Below are positions 35,006-44,082 of a stretch of DNA of 64,000 nt, in pieces. This DNA is from Neobacillus sp. YX16 (GTDB taxonomy: Bacteria > Bacillota > Bacilli > Bacillales > Cytobacillaceae). The translations under genes and the position numbers were made by a program. The notes under the pieces were generated by a model. That model had not been told where the DNA came from. It made no database searches and saw only the letters and a list, made by a program, of their open reading frames with translations. Location of the stretch: contig NZ_CP126115.1 of the NCBI RefSeq assembly GCF_030123505.1, positions 4,850,001 through 4,914,000 of the forward strand. Reading direction: 5' to 3'. Within the stretch, counting starts at the first letter, position 1; each line of letters starts with the position of its first letter.

Positions 35006-35338
35006 CTATAAATTTTCACTAATTGCACTTGTTAAAGAACGATTTGTGATTTTCCAGTGCGATGCATTCCATACCGCCGAACCATTTTTAATTAGCAGAG
35101 CTTGTGGGGATTCATGTTTAATTTCGAATTTCTCTGCTATTTCATTAGATAAAGGTCGTGAGTCTTGTACAGCTAAATAATAGGCTGGTACGCTTTGATT
35201 TGACTCTGAGTACTTTTCATATTCCTGATAAGCCGCATGACTTATTGGACATGTTAAACTATGTTTCATAAATAAAAATTTTTCTTCTTGCTTCAATAAA
35301 TCCTCAAATTGTTCCAATGTATCGATTTTTTTTAGCAT
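35006..35338 (-). CDS. ytxJ: Bacillithiol-system redox protein YtxJ
   Basis: 110 residues, thioredoxin-like fold of the YtxJ (DUF2847) family. The single active-site Cys is in KHSLTCPISHAAYQEY (about residue 30). The closing KHESPQALLIKNG holds the cis-Pro position. Members are proposed monothiol bacilliredoxins. Start at ATG 35338 has TTTGGAGGATTGAAT before it; a TTG two codons upstream is too close to the site. Last of ytxG-ytxH-ytxJ, but a terminator-like hairpin lies between ytxH and ytxJ. Confidence 0.93.
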   Translation of the reverse strand: MLKKIDTLEQFEDLLKQEEKFLFMKHSLTCPISHAAYQEYEKYSESNQSVPAYYLAVQDSRPLSNEIAEKFEIKHESPQALLIKNGSAVWNASHWKITNRSLTSAISENL

Positions 35339-35356
35339 ATTCAATCCTCCAAAATA

Positions 35357-35395
35357 TAAACGGTGAAGTCATTCTATCACTTCACCGTTTTTGAT
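35357..35395 (-). terminator. Terminator-like hairpin between ytxH and ytxJ
   Basis: Stem AAACGGTGAAGT / ACTTCACCGTTT with loop CATTCTATC. On the minus strand it is followed by ATATTTTGG, a weak T-tract, so it may only attenuate ytxJ. Confidence 0.6.
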
Positions 35396-35425
35396 ACAAA
35401 TAATCCGATTAGTTATCCGAAATTC

Positions 35426-35791
35426 TTAATGTGTTACTTTATATTCTTCCTCTTCAAACGCTTTTTTTGCTTCTTCTAATTTATTTCTAATTGCCAGTTC
35501 GTCCATGTTAGGTTCTGGATTTGATTTTTGAACCCCGCCAATTGAAATGTAGTGTTCTTCTTCTGCGTCTGGTGACGGCTTTGTTTTTTTCACGAGGTGG
35601 ATCGTTTTTTCCTTTAGTGTTTCTGCTTGATTGTTAATAGTGTTACGAAGGTCCTTGCCGGATTTTGGGACTAAGAAGATGGCAGCTGCTGCACCTACTA
35701 TTCCGCCTATCAGTGCTCCTAGCAAAAAACTGCTTGATGAGTCTTCACTTTTGTTTTGGTTTAGTTCTCGGCTTTCGTAATCTTTACCCAT
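35426..35791 (-). CDS. ytxH: General stress protein YtxH
   Basis: 121 residues, YtxH domain. A glycine-rich membrane helix FLLGALIGGIVGAAAAIFLVP (about 22-42) is followed by the family signature KSGKDLRNTINNQAETLKEK and a long charged helix to the C-terminus. The start follows AGGGAGGAATCTATT. It lies 29 bp downstream of ytxG. Induced by stress in B. subtilis (sigma-B and sigma-H regulons); function unknown. Confidence 0.92.
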   Translation of the reverse strand: MGKDYESRELNQNKSEDSSSSFLLGALIGGIVGAAAAIFLVPKSGKDLRNTINNQAETLKEKTIHLVKKTKPSPDAEEEHYISIGGVQKSNPEPNMDELAIRNKLEEAKKAFEEEEYKVTH

Positions 35792-35820
35792 AATAGATTC
35801 CTCCCTTATATTAATAATTA

Positions 35821-36282
35821 CTATCTTGACCTAACTCTTTTAATCTCCTTGGCACTGCTTTCTTCTTTTTCTTTTTTCTTAGTATTCCATTTATCTTTTA
35901 GTTCAAGAAAAACGTTACTCCATTGGACAATTTGGGAGACTTTTTCTTTATTTTCTTCTACCTGTATATCAAATGAATCTGTTAAATTTTTTAAAGTTCC
36001 ATTGAATTTATTTACTGTCGACCCCACATCTTTAACTGCCGTAACAACACTGTTTAAACTCTTTGACTTTTCCTGAATATCATCAGCAAGAGCATTTGTT
36101 TTTTGTAAGAGTTCTGTTGTTTCTTGTGTGACACCATCCAACTGTTTTTCTAATCCAATTAGCGTTTTTGAAACACTTGATAGGGTTACTTGGAGAGAGG
36201 TTAGTGTTTTTGCTACGTAAATGACAAGCACTAAAAAGGCAATCGCTATCAAAGCGACGCTTAAATATAAAATAATTTCCAT
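35821..36282 (-). CDS. ytxG: DUF948 general stress protein YtxG
   Basis: 153 residues. An N-terminal membrane helix (about 4-24, LYLSVALIAIAFLVLVIYVAK) is followed by a coiled-coil body typical of DUF948 (LQVTLSSVSKTLIGLEKQLDGVTQETTEL), with a basic, Glu-rich tail. The start follows GCGGAGGTAAAGACGA. First gene of ytxGHJ, with a sigma-B-type promoter about 50 bp upstream. Structural or envelope-stress role unknown. Confidence 0.92.
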   Translation of the reverse strand: MEIILYLSVALIAIAFLVLVIYVAKTLTSLQVTLSSVSKTLIGLEKQLDGVTQETTELLQKTNALADDIQEKSKSLNSVVTAVKDVGSTVNKFNGTLKNLTDSFDIQVEENKEKVSQIVQWSNVFLELKDKWNTKKKEKEESSAKEIKRVRSR

Positions 36283-36314
36283 TCGTCTTTACCTCCGCAT
36301 TTATACCATTATGT

Positions 36315-36340
36315 ATTACCTATCTAACGCGGTGTTAAAC
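36315..36340 (-). promoter_or_regulatory. Sigma-B-type promoter of ytxGHJ
   Basis: On the minus strand GTTTAA (36335-36340), 14-bp spacer, GGTAAT (36315-36320). This fits the general-stress pattern GTTTAA-N12-14-GGGTAT with two mismatches in the -10 box. Confidence 0.6.
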
Positions 36341-36501
36341 GTAAATAGGTATCTAATACTACTTCAAGATAATTGTCTCATTTTCCTGCATGAGATTACA
36401 ATACGTTTTACTCTTAAGTTGAATTTTTATCACTTTCTGTATGAATTCGGTTACAATAAATACTGTATTATCATTTTTTTTCGTTGGAGGAATCTAAGAA
36501 C

Positions 36502-37617
36502 ATGAAAGATCCACGTATTGAAAAATTAGCAAAAAATTTAATTAACTACTCGGTAGAGCTGCAAAAGGGTGAAAAGGTTTTAATTGAAAACTTCGGCCTG
36601 CAGCGTGAACTTGTTACAGCACTTGTTAAGGAAGCCTATCTTGCAGGTGGATATCCATTTGTACTTCTTAAGGATCAGCAAGTAGATCGTGCCTTACTCC
36701 TTGGTGCACAGGAAGAGCAATTTAATATGATTGCTGATTTTGAAGCAAATGTAATGGGGAAAATGGATGCATACATAGGTCTACGTTCTGGTGATAACAT
36801 CAATGAGCAAGCCGATGTACCAGACGAAAAAGTAAAGATTCACGGAAATACAATTGGTAAGAAAGTTCATCGCGACATCCGAGTTCCGAAAACAAAATGG
36901 GTTGTCCTTCGCTACCCAACAGCAAACATGGCTCAGTTAGCAAAAATGAGTACGGAGGCATTTGAGGACTTCTATTTTGATGTTTGTAATTTGGATTATG
37001 GAAAGATGGATAAAGCTATGGACAGCCTTGCACAATTGATGAACCGTACAGATAAAGTTCGTCTCACAGGTCCTGGAACAGACCTTAGCTTCTCCATTAA
37101 GGATATTCCGGCTATTAAGTGTGCCGGCCATGCAAATATACCTGATGGTGAGGTATATACCGCACCAGTTCGTGATTCAGTAAATGGAGTTATTACTTAT
37201 AATACCCCATCCCCTTACCAAGGATTTACTTTTGAAAATGTAAAGCTTACCTTCAAGGATGGAAAAATTGTTGAAGCAGTCGCAAATGATACAGAGCGTA
37301 TCAATAAAATATTTGATACCGATGAAGGAGCACGTTATGTTGGTGAGTTCGCCATCGGCGTAAACCCATACATCTTAAATCCGATGCAGGATATATTGTT
37401 TGATGAAAAAATTGCCGGCAGCTTCCACTTTACTCCAGGTCAATGCTATGATGAAGCCTTTAACGGCAATCATTCCAATATTCACTGGGACATGGTTAAC
37501 ATTCAGCGCCCGGAATACGGCGGAGGAGAAATCTATTTTGATGATGTGTTAATCCGTAAAGACGGTCTTTTCGTTATACCTGAACTCGAAGGATTAAATC
37601 CTGAAAATCTTAAATAA
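36502..37617 (+). CDS. M29 family aminopeptidase (AmpS/thermophilic aminopeptidase type)
   Basis: 371 residues. Cobalt- or zinc-dependent aminopeptidase. Metal-ligand segments of clan M29 are visible: VGEFAIGVNP (Glu), DEKIAGSFHFTPGQCYDEAFNGNHSN split around the catalytic His/Tyr, and IHWDMV (His, Asp). The start at 36502 has GGAGG 11 nt upstream; a TTG six codons earlier overlaps the site. It is divergent from ytxG and monocistronic. It is shorter than classical AmpS (about 410), so I leave the symbol blank. Confidence 0.93.
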   Translation: MKDPRIEKLAKNLINYSVELQKGEKVLIENFGLQRELVTALVKEAYLAGGYPFVLLKDQQVDRALLLGAQEEQFNMIADFEANVMGKMDAYIGLRSGDNINEQADVPDEKVKIHGNTIGKKVHRDIRVPKTKWVVLRYPTANMAQLAKMSTEAFEDFYFDVCNLDYGKMDKAMDSLAQLMNRTDKVRLTGPGTDLSFSIKDIPAIKCAGHANIPDGEVYTAPVRDSVNGVITYNTPSPYQGFTFENVKLTFKDGKIVEAVANDTERINKIFDTDEGARYVGEFAIGVNPYILNPMQDILFDEKIAGSFHFTPGQCYDEAFNGNHSNIHWDMVNIQRPEYGGGEIYFDDVLIRKDGLFVIPELEGLNPENLK

Positions 37618-37621
37618 ATTC

Positions 37622-37659
37622 AAAAAAGGATGTCCGTATGTTTACGGGCATCCTTTTTT
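37622..37659. terminator. Bidirectional terminator between the M29 gene and murC
   Basis: Stem AAAAAAGGATGTCCGTA / TTACGGGCATCCTTTTTT, loop TGT, T-tracts on both strands. Confidence 0.9.
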
Positions 37660-37660
37660 A

Positions 37661-38962
37661 TTATAAGGTAAGCTGATTTTCATAGGATTCCTGGAATTTT
37701 TGAATATCTCCTGCACCCATAAAAATAATTACACTATTTTGATGTTTCGCCAAAAGAGAAGTATTTTCTTCTGACAGTATTTCTGCCCCTTCAATTTTCA
37801 TTTGCAGGTCATTAATCGTCAGTTTCCCATGGTTTTCTCGTGCAGAACCAAAAATTTCACATAAATACGTCTTATCTGCAAGTCTCAAGCTTTTTGCAAA
37901 ATCCTCTAGAAAAGCTTGAGTTCTTGAAAAGGTATGCGGCTGAAATACAGCTACAATTTCCCTATCTGGATATTTTTGATTGGCCGCATCAATGGTAGCT
38001 TTAATTTCTGTTGGGTGATGGGCATAATCGTCAATCAAAATTTGTGACCCAATTCGTTTTTCTGTGAATCTTCTTTTAACACCCTGAAAGGTGTTCAATT
38101 GTTCCTTCACAATTGCAACATCAATTTCTTCATAGTGGCACACCCCAATGACAGAAAGCGCATTTAAAACACTATGCTCACCGAAAGTAGGAATGCTAAA
38201 AGTATCATAGAAGGTATTACGAATAAATACATCAAAGGTTGTTCCACTTGTACTTTTCACAAGATTCTTGGCTTGGTAGTCATTCTCCTCGTCAAAACCA
38301 TAGAACAATACTGGCACCTTTGCCTGAATCTTTTGAAGCTGTTCATCATCCCCGTAAGCAAATATCCCCTTCTTAACTTGAACGGCCATTTCCTGGAATG
38401 CTGAAAATACATCATCAATATTTGCAAAATAATCAGGGTGATCGAAATCAATATTTGTCATGATTGCATAATCTGGAAAATAGGACAAAAAGTGTCTTCT
38501 GTATTCACACGCTTCGAAAACAAAATATTTAGATCCTTCTTCGCCTCTGCCAGTACCGTCACCAATTAAAAACGAAGTCGGCTTTGCACCCTTAATGACA
38601 TGGGCAAGCAACCCAGTTGTCGACGTTTTACCGTGTGCTCCCGTAACAGCCACACTAATAAAATTTTGCATAAAATCGCCTAAAAATCTGTGGTAACGAA
38701 CAATTGGCAGTCCGAGCTTCATGGCCTCTTGAATTTCCTCATGTGTATCAGGAAATGCATTACCAGCAATAATAGTCATCCCCGGTTTAATGTTTTCCTT
38801 TTGAAAGGGGAGAATCTTTATTCCTGATTCTTCAAGGGCCAGTTGAGTAAAAAAGCGCTTTTCGACATCGGAGCCTTGTACATCGAAATTCATATCATGG
38901 AGAACTTGTGCTAATGCACTCATTCCTGACCCCTTTATACCTACAAAATGGTAAATAGTCAT
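37661..38962 (-). CDS. murC: UDP-N-acetylmuramate--L-alanine ligase
   Basis: 433 residues (B. subtilis 432). Adds L-Ala to UDP-MurNAc in cytoplasmic peptidoglycan precursor synthesis. The N-terminal Rossmann is [19 protein letters not shown] (about 3-21). The ATP loop is [16 protein letters not shown] (about 104-119), with [12 protein letters not shown] and [11 protein letters not shown] after it. Start at ATG 38962 follows TTGGAGGTTCTTTAT; the frame is open five codons further. It lies downstream of sftA, as in B. subtilis. Confidence 0.97.
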   Translation of the reverse strand: MTIYHFVGIKGSGMSALAQVLHDMNFDVQGSDVEKRFFTQLALEESGIKILPFQKENIKPGMTIIAGNAFPDTHEEIQEAMKLGLPIVRYHRFLGDFMQNFISVAVTGAHGKTSTTGLLAHVIKGAKPTSFLIGDGTGRGEEGSKYFVFEACEYRRHFLSYFPDYAIMTNIDFDHPDYFANIDDVFSAFQEMAVQVKKGIFAYGDDEQLQKIQAKVPVLFYGFDEENDYQAKNLVKSTSGTTFDVFIRNTFYDTFSIPTFGEHSVLNALSVIGVCHYEEIDVAIVKEQLNTFQGVKRRFTEKRIGSQILIDDYAHHPTEIKATIDAANQKYPDREIVAVFQPHTFSRTQAFLEDFAKSLRLADKTYLCEIFGSARENHGKLTINDLQMKIEGAEILSEENTSLLAKHQNSVIIFMGAGDIQKFQESYENQLTL

Positions 38963-39030
38963 ATAAAGAACCTCCAACCAACGTCTATCTGTAAAACAGT
39001 ATATGACATCTATCTTGAAATGCTAATAAC

Positions 39031-39064
39031 GAAAAGCGGAAGCGCCTAGGCGCATCAGCTAGAC
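39031..39064. repeat. R7: minimal family B repeat
   Basis: 34 bp in inverse orientation. Read on the minus strand it is GTCTAGCT, a short GATGCGCCTAG bridge, and GGCGCTTCCGCTTTTC: the two ends of R5 with nothing between. It lies between sftA and murC. Confidence 0.7.
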
Positions 39065-39185
39065 ATCGAAAAAACTTTAGTTTGGTAACGTATAACATTA
39101 ATATCGGAATCACATTTAAGTATTATAACATTGTTCATCAAGAAAAACTATTTGATACGGAATTCACATGTTATTTTTTTTAAGA

Positions 39186-41588
39186 TTAATTTATTGTACC
39201 AGTATCTTGCAGGGACTCCAAGTCTGATTCTGTGATCAATACTTCTCGAGGTTTGCTGCCATTGGCACTTGTGATAAAACCGTTCGATTCAAGCATATCC
39301 ATTAGTCGGGCTGCACGGTTATAACCGATTTTAAATCTTCTTTGTAAGCTCGAGGTAGAAGCAAGTCCTTGTTCAATAATAAATTCACAGGCTTCGAAAA
39401 AAAGCTCATCCTCTTCTTCTGTTACTTGTGCTTTTTTTAATAGTTCTTCTTGTTCAAACAAGTATTCAGGTTCACGCTGCTCTCTCACATGCCCGACAAC
39501 GAGGTCAATTTCTTCATCTGACACAAAGGTTCCTTGCAGACGAACAGGCTTTGATGAACCATTTTCTAAAAAGAGCATGTCACCCCGGCCAAGTAATTTC
39601 TCAGCCCCGCTAATATCAATGATCGTTCGCGAATCCACTTGTGAAGAAACAGAAAAGGCAATCCGGGTTGGGATGTTGGCTTTAATTAATCCAGTAATGA
39701 CATCCACTGATGGTCTTTGCGTCGCAACAATTAAATGAATTCCACATGCTCGTGCTTTTTGAGCAATTCTGCAAATCGCTTCTTCTACATCCGCAGGTGA
39801 CATCATCATCAAATCAGCTAATTCATCAATGACAATCACAATAAACGGGAGTTTATCACTGTATTGTTTATTCTTTATGGCAAGCTCATTAAATCGATTA
39901 ATATCGCGAACTCCAGTATGGGCAAAAAGCTCATAACGTCTTTCCATTTCATCGACAGCCCATTTCAAGGATGCTGTTGCAGCCTTTACATCCGTTATGA
40001 CTGGACTAACTAAATGCGGAATTCGATTATACGGAGCAAGCTCTACCATTTTAGGGTCAATCAATAATAGCTTTAAGTCTTCTGGACTAGCTTTAAACAA
40101 TAAACTTACTAAGATGGTATTAATACAAACACTCTTTCCAGAACCAGTTGCTCCAGCAATTAAGCCATGGGGCATTTTCTTTAGATCGGTAACAATAGGC
40201 TTGCCGGAAATATCTAGTCCTAGTATTGCTGTCAATGGAGAGACGGACTCTCGAAAGACTGGACTTTGAATGATTTCATTAATAAACACAGGACGTGATT
40301 TTTGGTTAGGTACCTCAATGCCAATCGTATGTTTACCAGGAATCGGCGCTTCAATTCGGATATCTCTAGCAGCAAGACTTAATTTAATATCATCGCTTAA
40401 ATTAGTAATTTTATTTACCTTTACCCCTGGCTCTGGTTGGACTTCAAATCGTGTGACTGCTGGTCCTTGAGTAACATTGACAACACTTGCACCGACATTA
40501 AAATTTTGCAGTGTTTGGTTTAAAAGTTCTTCTTGGTATAATAACCATTCCGTATCGTCTTCTACAATAACAGGAGGGTTTAACAAGTTCATTTTAGGAA
40601 ACTCATATATATTAGCCTCTGCTAGTAATGGTGGTTCCTCTATCAGCTTCTGAATAATAGGTTCTATTGTGACAGCTTCTATTTCATTTGACTGTTCCAC
40701 TGCTTCAGGAGTTTCTTCCATTACTTTTTCCGATTGTACTTTCTCAGGGTGCAATGTTCTTCTTCTTTTGCTTTCTTCCCATTTTACCTTATCCTGTTTC
40801 AGCATCATGACATTAAAAGGAAGCGGGGATCGTTTTGGTGTGTACACTTCAACAGCTTCTTGGGGCTTTTCCTCCGCCGTCGTTTCAATTATCGGAACTT
40901 CTTCAATTGTCTCAACTACTTCAATTGTCTCAACTACTTCAATTGTCTCAACCTCTTCAATTGTCTCAACCTCTTCAATTGTCTCAACCACTTCAATTGT
41001 CTCAACTAGTTCAATAGTCTCAACCTCTGCAGATATAGCAACAGCTGTTTCAGCTACAGCCATTTCAATCTCAGGGAATGACTCATTCTCCAATACAGGT
41101 GTACTAGAATCAAGCTGTTCATCAAATTCATCAGCAAAAAAATGGCTTAACTCATGTTCAACTACTTTATCAGAGACTGTATTCGGTCTGCTAAACCCAA
41201 AAATAGGTGATGGAATTTCTGTCAACTGAAATGGTTTTTTCTTAATTGGCGTTGTGCTAGTCTTAGCTTCAGGCAGCTTCTTAGTTTCAGCCATCTTCTT
41301 TGTTTCTGAACTTCTTCTTTCAGTATTTCTTTTTTCAGTACTTGGCTCTACCCTCTTTTGTCGGGTTGCAGGTTCAGTTCTAACCTTTCTGACTTCTGAC
41401 TTCAATTTGAAGTGGAGCTGCCCTTTAGGATATTGATAAGAAATTTTTGTATCTAAATGGTGCCCCCCTTCTATTATCTTTTGAGGCAATGACCGCACGT
41501 GCTGCTTGTTATGTATGTCATCATATCCAGCATATTCATCTTCATTGTCCTTTATAAACCTTTGAAAAAAGTTTTGGATCCAGCTCAA
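39186..41588 (-). CDS. sftA: DNA translocase SftA (FtsK/SpoIIIE family, soluble)
   Basis: About 800 residues. Septum-localised ATP-driven pump that clears DNA from the closing division site. It has no membrane helices; the N-terminal LSWIQNFFQRF targets the septum. A variable linker (about 60-340) holds seven copies of an 18-bp unit coding ETIEVV/EV hexapeptides. The motor has Walker A GATGSGKSVCIN (about 483-494), Walker B IVIVIDELADLMM, and the Q/R-finger RPSVDVITGLIKANIPTRIAF. A C-terminal gamma winged helix (LQRRFKIGYNRAARLMDML) recognises DNA. The start is uncertain: TTG at 41588 aligns with the family MSW; GTG at 41597 also fits. Confidence 0.94.
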   Translation of the reverse strand: MSWIQNFFQRFIKDNEDEYAGYDDIHNKQHVRSLPQKIIEGGHHLDTKISYQYPKGQLHFKLKSEVRKVRTEPATRQKRVEPSTEKRNTERRSSETKKMAETKKLPEAKTSTTPIKKKPFQLTEIPSPIFGFSRPNTVSDKVVEHELSHFFADEFDEQLDSSTPVLENESFPEIEMAVAETAVAISAEVETIELVETIEVVETIEEVETIEEVETIEVVETIEVVETIEEVPIIETTAEEKPQEAVEVYTPKRSPLPFNVMMLKQDKVKWEESKRRRTLHPEKVQSEKVMEETPEAVEQSNEIEAVTIEPIIQKLIEEPPLLAEANIYEFPKMNLLNPPVIVEDDTEWLLYQEELLNQTLQNFNVGASVVNVTQGPAVTRFEVQPEPGVKVNKITNLSDDIKLSLAARDIRIEAPIPGKHTIGIEVPNQKSRPVFINEIIQSPVFRESVSPLTAILGLDISGKPIVTDLKKMPHGLIAGATGSGKSVCINTILVSLLFKASPEDLKLLLIDPKMVELAPYNRIPHLVSPVITDVKAATASLKWAVDEMERRYELFAHTGVRDINRFNELAIKNKQYSDKLPFIVIVIDELADLMMMSPADVEEAICRIAQKARACGIHLIVATQRPSVDVITGLIKANIPTRIAFSVSSQVDSRTIIDISGAEKLLGRGDMLFLENGSSKPVRLQGTFVSDEEIDLVVGHVREQREPEYLFEQEELLKKAQVTEEEDELFFEACEFIIEQGLASTSSLQRRFKIGYNRAARLMDMLESNGFITSANGSKPREVLITESDLESLQDTGTIN
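40903..41028. repeat. 18-bp tandem repeat in sftA (7 copies)
   Basis: Unit TCAATTGTCTCAACNNCT, seven nearly identical copies in tandem, encoding the acidic hexapeptide VETIEE/VETIEV in the linker. In-frame expansion or contraction would change linker length only. Confidence 0.9.
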
Positions 41589-41665
41589 AACTATCACTCT
41601 TTCTCTATTTCTATCACTCTATTTTAACAGGTATTATTATTTTTTCGACATAAAATCTTAGAATA

Positions 41666-41692
41666 AGCAAAAAAGACCACTTACCGTGATCC
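41666..41692 (-). terminator. Terminator-like hairpin at the 3' end of ytpQ
   Basis: On the minus strand GATCACGGTAAGTGGTC then TTTTTTGC. Short stem with one G-U; it overlaps the last codons of ytpQ. Confidence 0.6.
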
Positions 41693-42499
41693 TTTTCCGT
41701 CTTTATTGCCTGTCTTTCCTAAGATAAATATTGGTTCTAGTTCTCCATCCTCATACAAAAAGGATAACGCCGTTATGGGTACACGTCCACTAGCAAAGAA
41801 ACTCATTGCCATTTGTGCTAAAACATCATACCCTGTATTGTTTTGAATATCAGCGATAATTAAGACATCCTGATGCGGAACAGCAAGGACCATTGTCCCT
41901 GTTATTTTTCTCTTCAAATCATTTAAAAAGCCTTTATTTAATATCCTGCTTGCGTCATATCCATCGTTTGAATTAAGAAAATAAAAAGTATTGCCTGCTA
42001 CTTGGTCTTCTTTTAATGATGTCTTTAAAGATCTGACATTAAATAGGGCAATCTCCTTAATGCGGCTTTCTTGCCAGCCTTCTTTTTCCATGATTCGCGA
42101 ATCAATTAATCGGTACGTTGTCCCCATATCATAAGCGTAATATATTTTTGTTTCAGCAGTATGTTCCTCTGTTAAGAATGGAACGCCTTCTTCCGCTTCA
42201 ATGGGGAAGGACGTTGACCGTATAACTGGAAAAATCTTTTTCTCATGGTCTGTTAACTGGACTGTGTCCGTCATGGCCCTTAGTCCCTCTTCCACATAAT
42301 AAACCACTTCATCAATTGCCTTTTCTTTCTCTGTATGCCACTTAGCGACAATTCCACCTAGCGAGATGGTTATTCCTTTTCTCAGGACTTTATTTTCGAT
42401 TCGCAGTTGATCCTTTTCTCGATCATATGTGATTAGCACATCTTCCGAAGCTAATCGTGATTCTAATTCTCTTTTCATTTTAATACTATCCATCTTCAT
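41681..42499 (-). CDS. ytpQ: DUF1444 family protein YtpQ
   Basis: 272 residues, close to B. subtilis YtpQ. DUF1444 members are cytoplasmic. Conserved parts are [15 protein letters not shown] near the N-terminus, [26 protein letters not shown] and the C-terminal [23 protein letters not shown]. Function not established. It follows ytpP, but the ytpR gene that I recall next to it in B. subtilis is missing here; sftA comes directly after. Confidence 0.9.
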   Translation of the reverse strand: MKMDSIKMKRELESRLASEDVLITYDREKDQLRIENKVLRKGITISLGGIVAKWHTEKEKAIDEVVYYVEEGLRAMTDTVQLTDHEKKIFPVIRSTSFPIEAEEGVPFLTEEHTAETKIYYAYDMGTTYRLIDSRIMEKEGWQESRIKEIALFNVRSLKTSLKEDQVAGNTFYFLNSNDGYDASRILNKGFLNDLKRKITGTMVLAVPHQDVLIIADIQNNTGYDVLAQMAMSFFASGRVPITALSFLYEDGELEPIFILGKTGNKDGKGSR

Positions 42500-42529
42500 T
42501 TTTATCCCTCCAGCCTACCCACCCATTGT

Positions 42530-42563
42530 ACATTAAAAATCCTCCATCTCAAAAGATGGAGGA
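42530..42563 (-). terminator. Terminator of ytpP
   Basis: Stem TCCTCCATC / GATGGAGGA with loop TCAAAA, followed on the minus strand by TTTTTAATG. Confidence 0.8.
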
Positions 42564-42575
42564 CCTGAAACTAAA

Positions 42576-42890
42576 TTATTTTAGATCGTTAATAAATCCT
42601 TCTATTTCCTCTTGGGTTTTCCTATCTTTGCTTACAAAACGACCAAGCTCTTTTCCCTTTTCAAAAGCAATAAAACTTGGAATTCCGTAAACATCTAATT
42701 TTTGGCATAACTCAATAAACTCATCGCGATCAACATGGATAAAAGTAAATTCACTATACTTGGTTTCTATTTCTGGTAGAATGGGTTCAATAATTCGACA
42801 ATCCGGACACCAGTTAGCGGAGAACATAAAAATCGTTTTCCCTTCATCACGAAGTTGTTCAAACTGCTCCATTGATGCTAAATTCTTCAT
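42576..42890 (-). CDS. ytpP: Thioredoxin-like protein YtpP
   Basis: 104 residues, single thioredoxin fold. Active site MFSANWCPDCRIIEP has a WCPDC motif instead of WCGPC. The cis-Pro is in DVYGIPSFIAFEKGKELG. Probably a cytoplasmic disulfide reductase or oxidoreductase. The start at ATG 42890 follows AGGAGGCGTTGACG; a TTG two codons earlier overlaps the site. It lies 12 bp downstream of the lipoprotein gene. Confidence 0.94.
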   Translation of the reverse strand: MKNLASMEQFEQLRDEGKTIFMFSANWCPDCRIIEPILPEIETKYSEFTFIHVDRDEFIELCQKLDVYGIPSFIAFEKGKELGRFVSKDRKTQEEIEGFINDLK

Positions 42891-42902
42891 CGTCAACGCC
42901 TC

Positions 42903-43418
42903 CTATTGTTTTTCATTTTCTACTGATTTAACAATTTGCGTCATTACTGCTGCTTCATTTTTTAAGCTGCTTGTTTTAATCAAAGTAGTGATCTTGGTTC
43001 CGCCAATACCAATCGTCATTTCATTCATATCTTCTTCTAGATTCTTTATGATCAAATATCCAAACTGATTACTCTTCTTGAATTGTTCATTTATCTCAAG
43101 GTCTTTATTTTGCGCAACTGTAGATTTATATACTACATCACTGACTTTATTTTCTTGGGGATTATTAAAAAGAATATATTGTTTTGATCCATTTTTTAAC
43201 AGGATATTATTTGGAGATTCATCTTCGATTTCATAACCGAAGGGCAAATAAAAGTTAATATCTTCACTCTTTTTATTTGTTTCTTTCGCCTTATCATTTA
43301 GTGCTTCTTTTACTGCTTCAATCGTTTCTTTACTCTCTGTTTCGAAATTTGATTTTCCACATGCACTCAGTAAGATAACTGATAAGATTATAATCAATAT
43401 GGCATTAAAGAATTTCAG
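42903..43418 (-). CDS. Predicted lipoprotein, apparent CTG start codon
   Basis: 171 residues. A lipoprotein signal peptide (LKFFNAILIIILSVILLSAC) with lipobox LSAC and Cys near residue 20, then a charged, Lys/Glu-rich region and a mixed alpha/beta body (DINFYLPFGYEIEDESPNN, NNPQENKVSDVV). TTTAGGAGGCGAAGAAAG lies directly before CTG at 43418, which would make an ideal signal peptide. The longest frame runs from a TTG at 43484, which has no ribosome binding site and would add a basic non-signal extension. No ATG or GTG is present. In unit with ytpP. Function unknown. Confidence 0.7.
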   Translation of the reverse strand: MKFFNAILIIILSVILLSACGKSNFETESKETIEAVKEALNDKAKETNKKSEDINFYLPFGYEIEDESPNNILLKNGSKQYILFNNPQENKVSDVVYKSTVAQNKDLEINEQFKKSNQFGYLIIKNLEEDMNEMTIGIGGTKITTLIKTSSLKNEAAVMTQIVKSVENEKQ

Positions 43419-43542
43419 CTTTCTTCGCCTCCTAAATGAATATGTCCTTTCATTATCATACCTTCCATAATATTCAAAAGACAAGTCTTTTGTCGATTAT
43501 TGTTGTCGAAATAGGAAGTATTTTCTATAATTTGTGCAATTT

Positions 43543-44061
43543 TTATTTATTTGAGGCTTTTTGATAGTGAAATTGCCCCACTAAAAGATTCATGATATGA
43601 GAAAACATCTCTGAACGATTAATTAATCCCTTAGTAAAAATCCCTACAGCTCCTTCGTTCTTGCGGACATTTTCCTTTTTTGCATAGTCATCCATTACTG
43701 GCCCAAGTTCTTCTCCTGCTCTTAATCTGTCTGCAATCTCTTCAGGCAGGAGAAATCTCGCCCCCCCAGCAATAATTGGCTTTATATCCTTCGCAGCCAG
43801 TGCACCCCAATTACATAATAATAAACCATGTGTGGTTTCCTGTACTCCACCCTCAAGACCGATTCCAATTTCACCATTTCCCATTTTCAATGCACCCACT
43901 GCCCGATTGATCGCTCCCTTAATGGTCTCTTCGTCTGAGAATGGTTGTTCACTGACTCCAGAAGGGATGTCTAACGAAAGAAACTCCGTTTGTTGATAGT
44001 GAAATGCATTTTTTACTGCAGCCACTTTTGCAGGATTATTTGACCCAATAATTATTTTCAT
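43543..44061 (-). CDS. DUF84 family (YjjX-type) inosine/xanthosine triphosphatase
   Basis: 172 residues. Family members hydrolyse non-canonical ITP/XTP and so keep deaminated purines out of nucleic acid. Signature parts are IIIGSNNPAKVAAVKNAF, DETIKGAINRA (Asp/Glu metal ligands), IGIGLEGGV and CNWGALAAK. Start at 44061, with GGAGAGAGAAGGA upstream. A longer frame would start inside the ytoP terminator and is unlikely. Confidence 0.88.
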   Translation of the reverse strand: MKIIIGSNNPAKVAAVKNAFHYQQTEFLSLDIPSGVSEQPFSDEETIKGAINRAVGALKMGNGEIGIGLEGGVQETTHGLLLCNWGALAAKDIKPIIAGGARFLLPEEIADRLRAGEELGPVMDDYAKKENVRKNEGAVGIFTKGLINRSEMFSHIMNLLVGQFHYQKASNK

Positions 44062-44082
44062 TCCTTCTCTCTCCATTTCCAA

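Noticed and set aside
40903..41028. Regular 18-bp repeats considered as CRISPR
   Set aside because: The units are directly joined with no spacers and lie in frame within sftA; no cas genes.
40669..41229. A 186-codon plus-strand frame antisense to the sftA repeat (Ser/Thr/Val repeats)
   Set aside because: It is the complement of the acidic hexapeptide repeat, lacks a ribosome binding site, and runs opposite to a well-supported gene.
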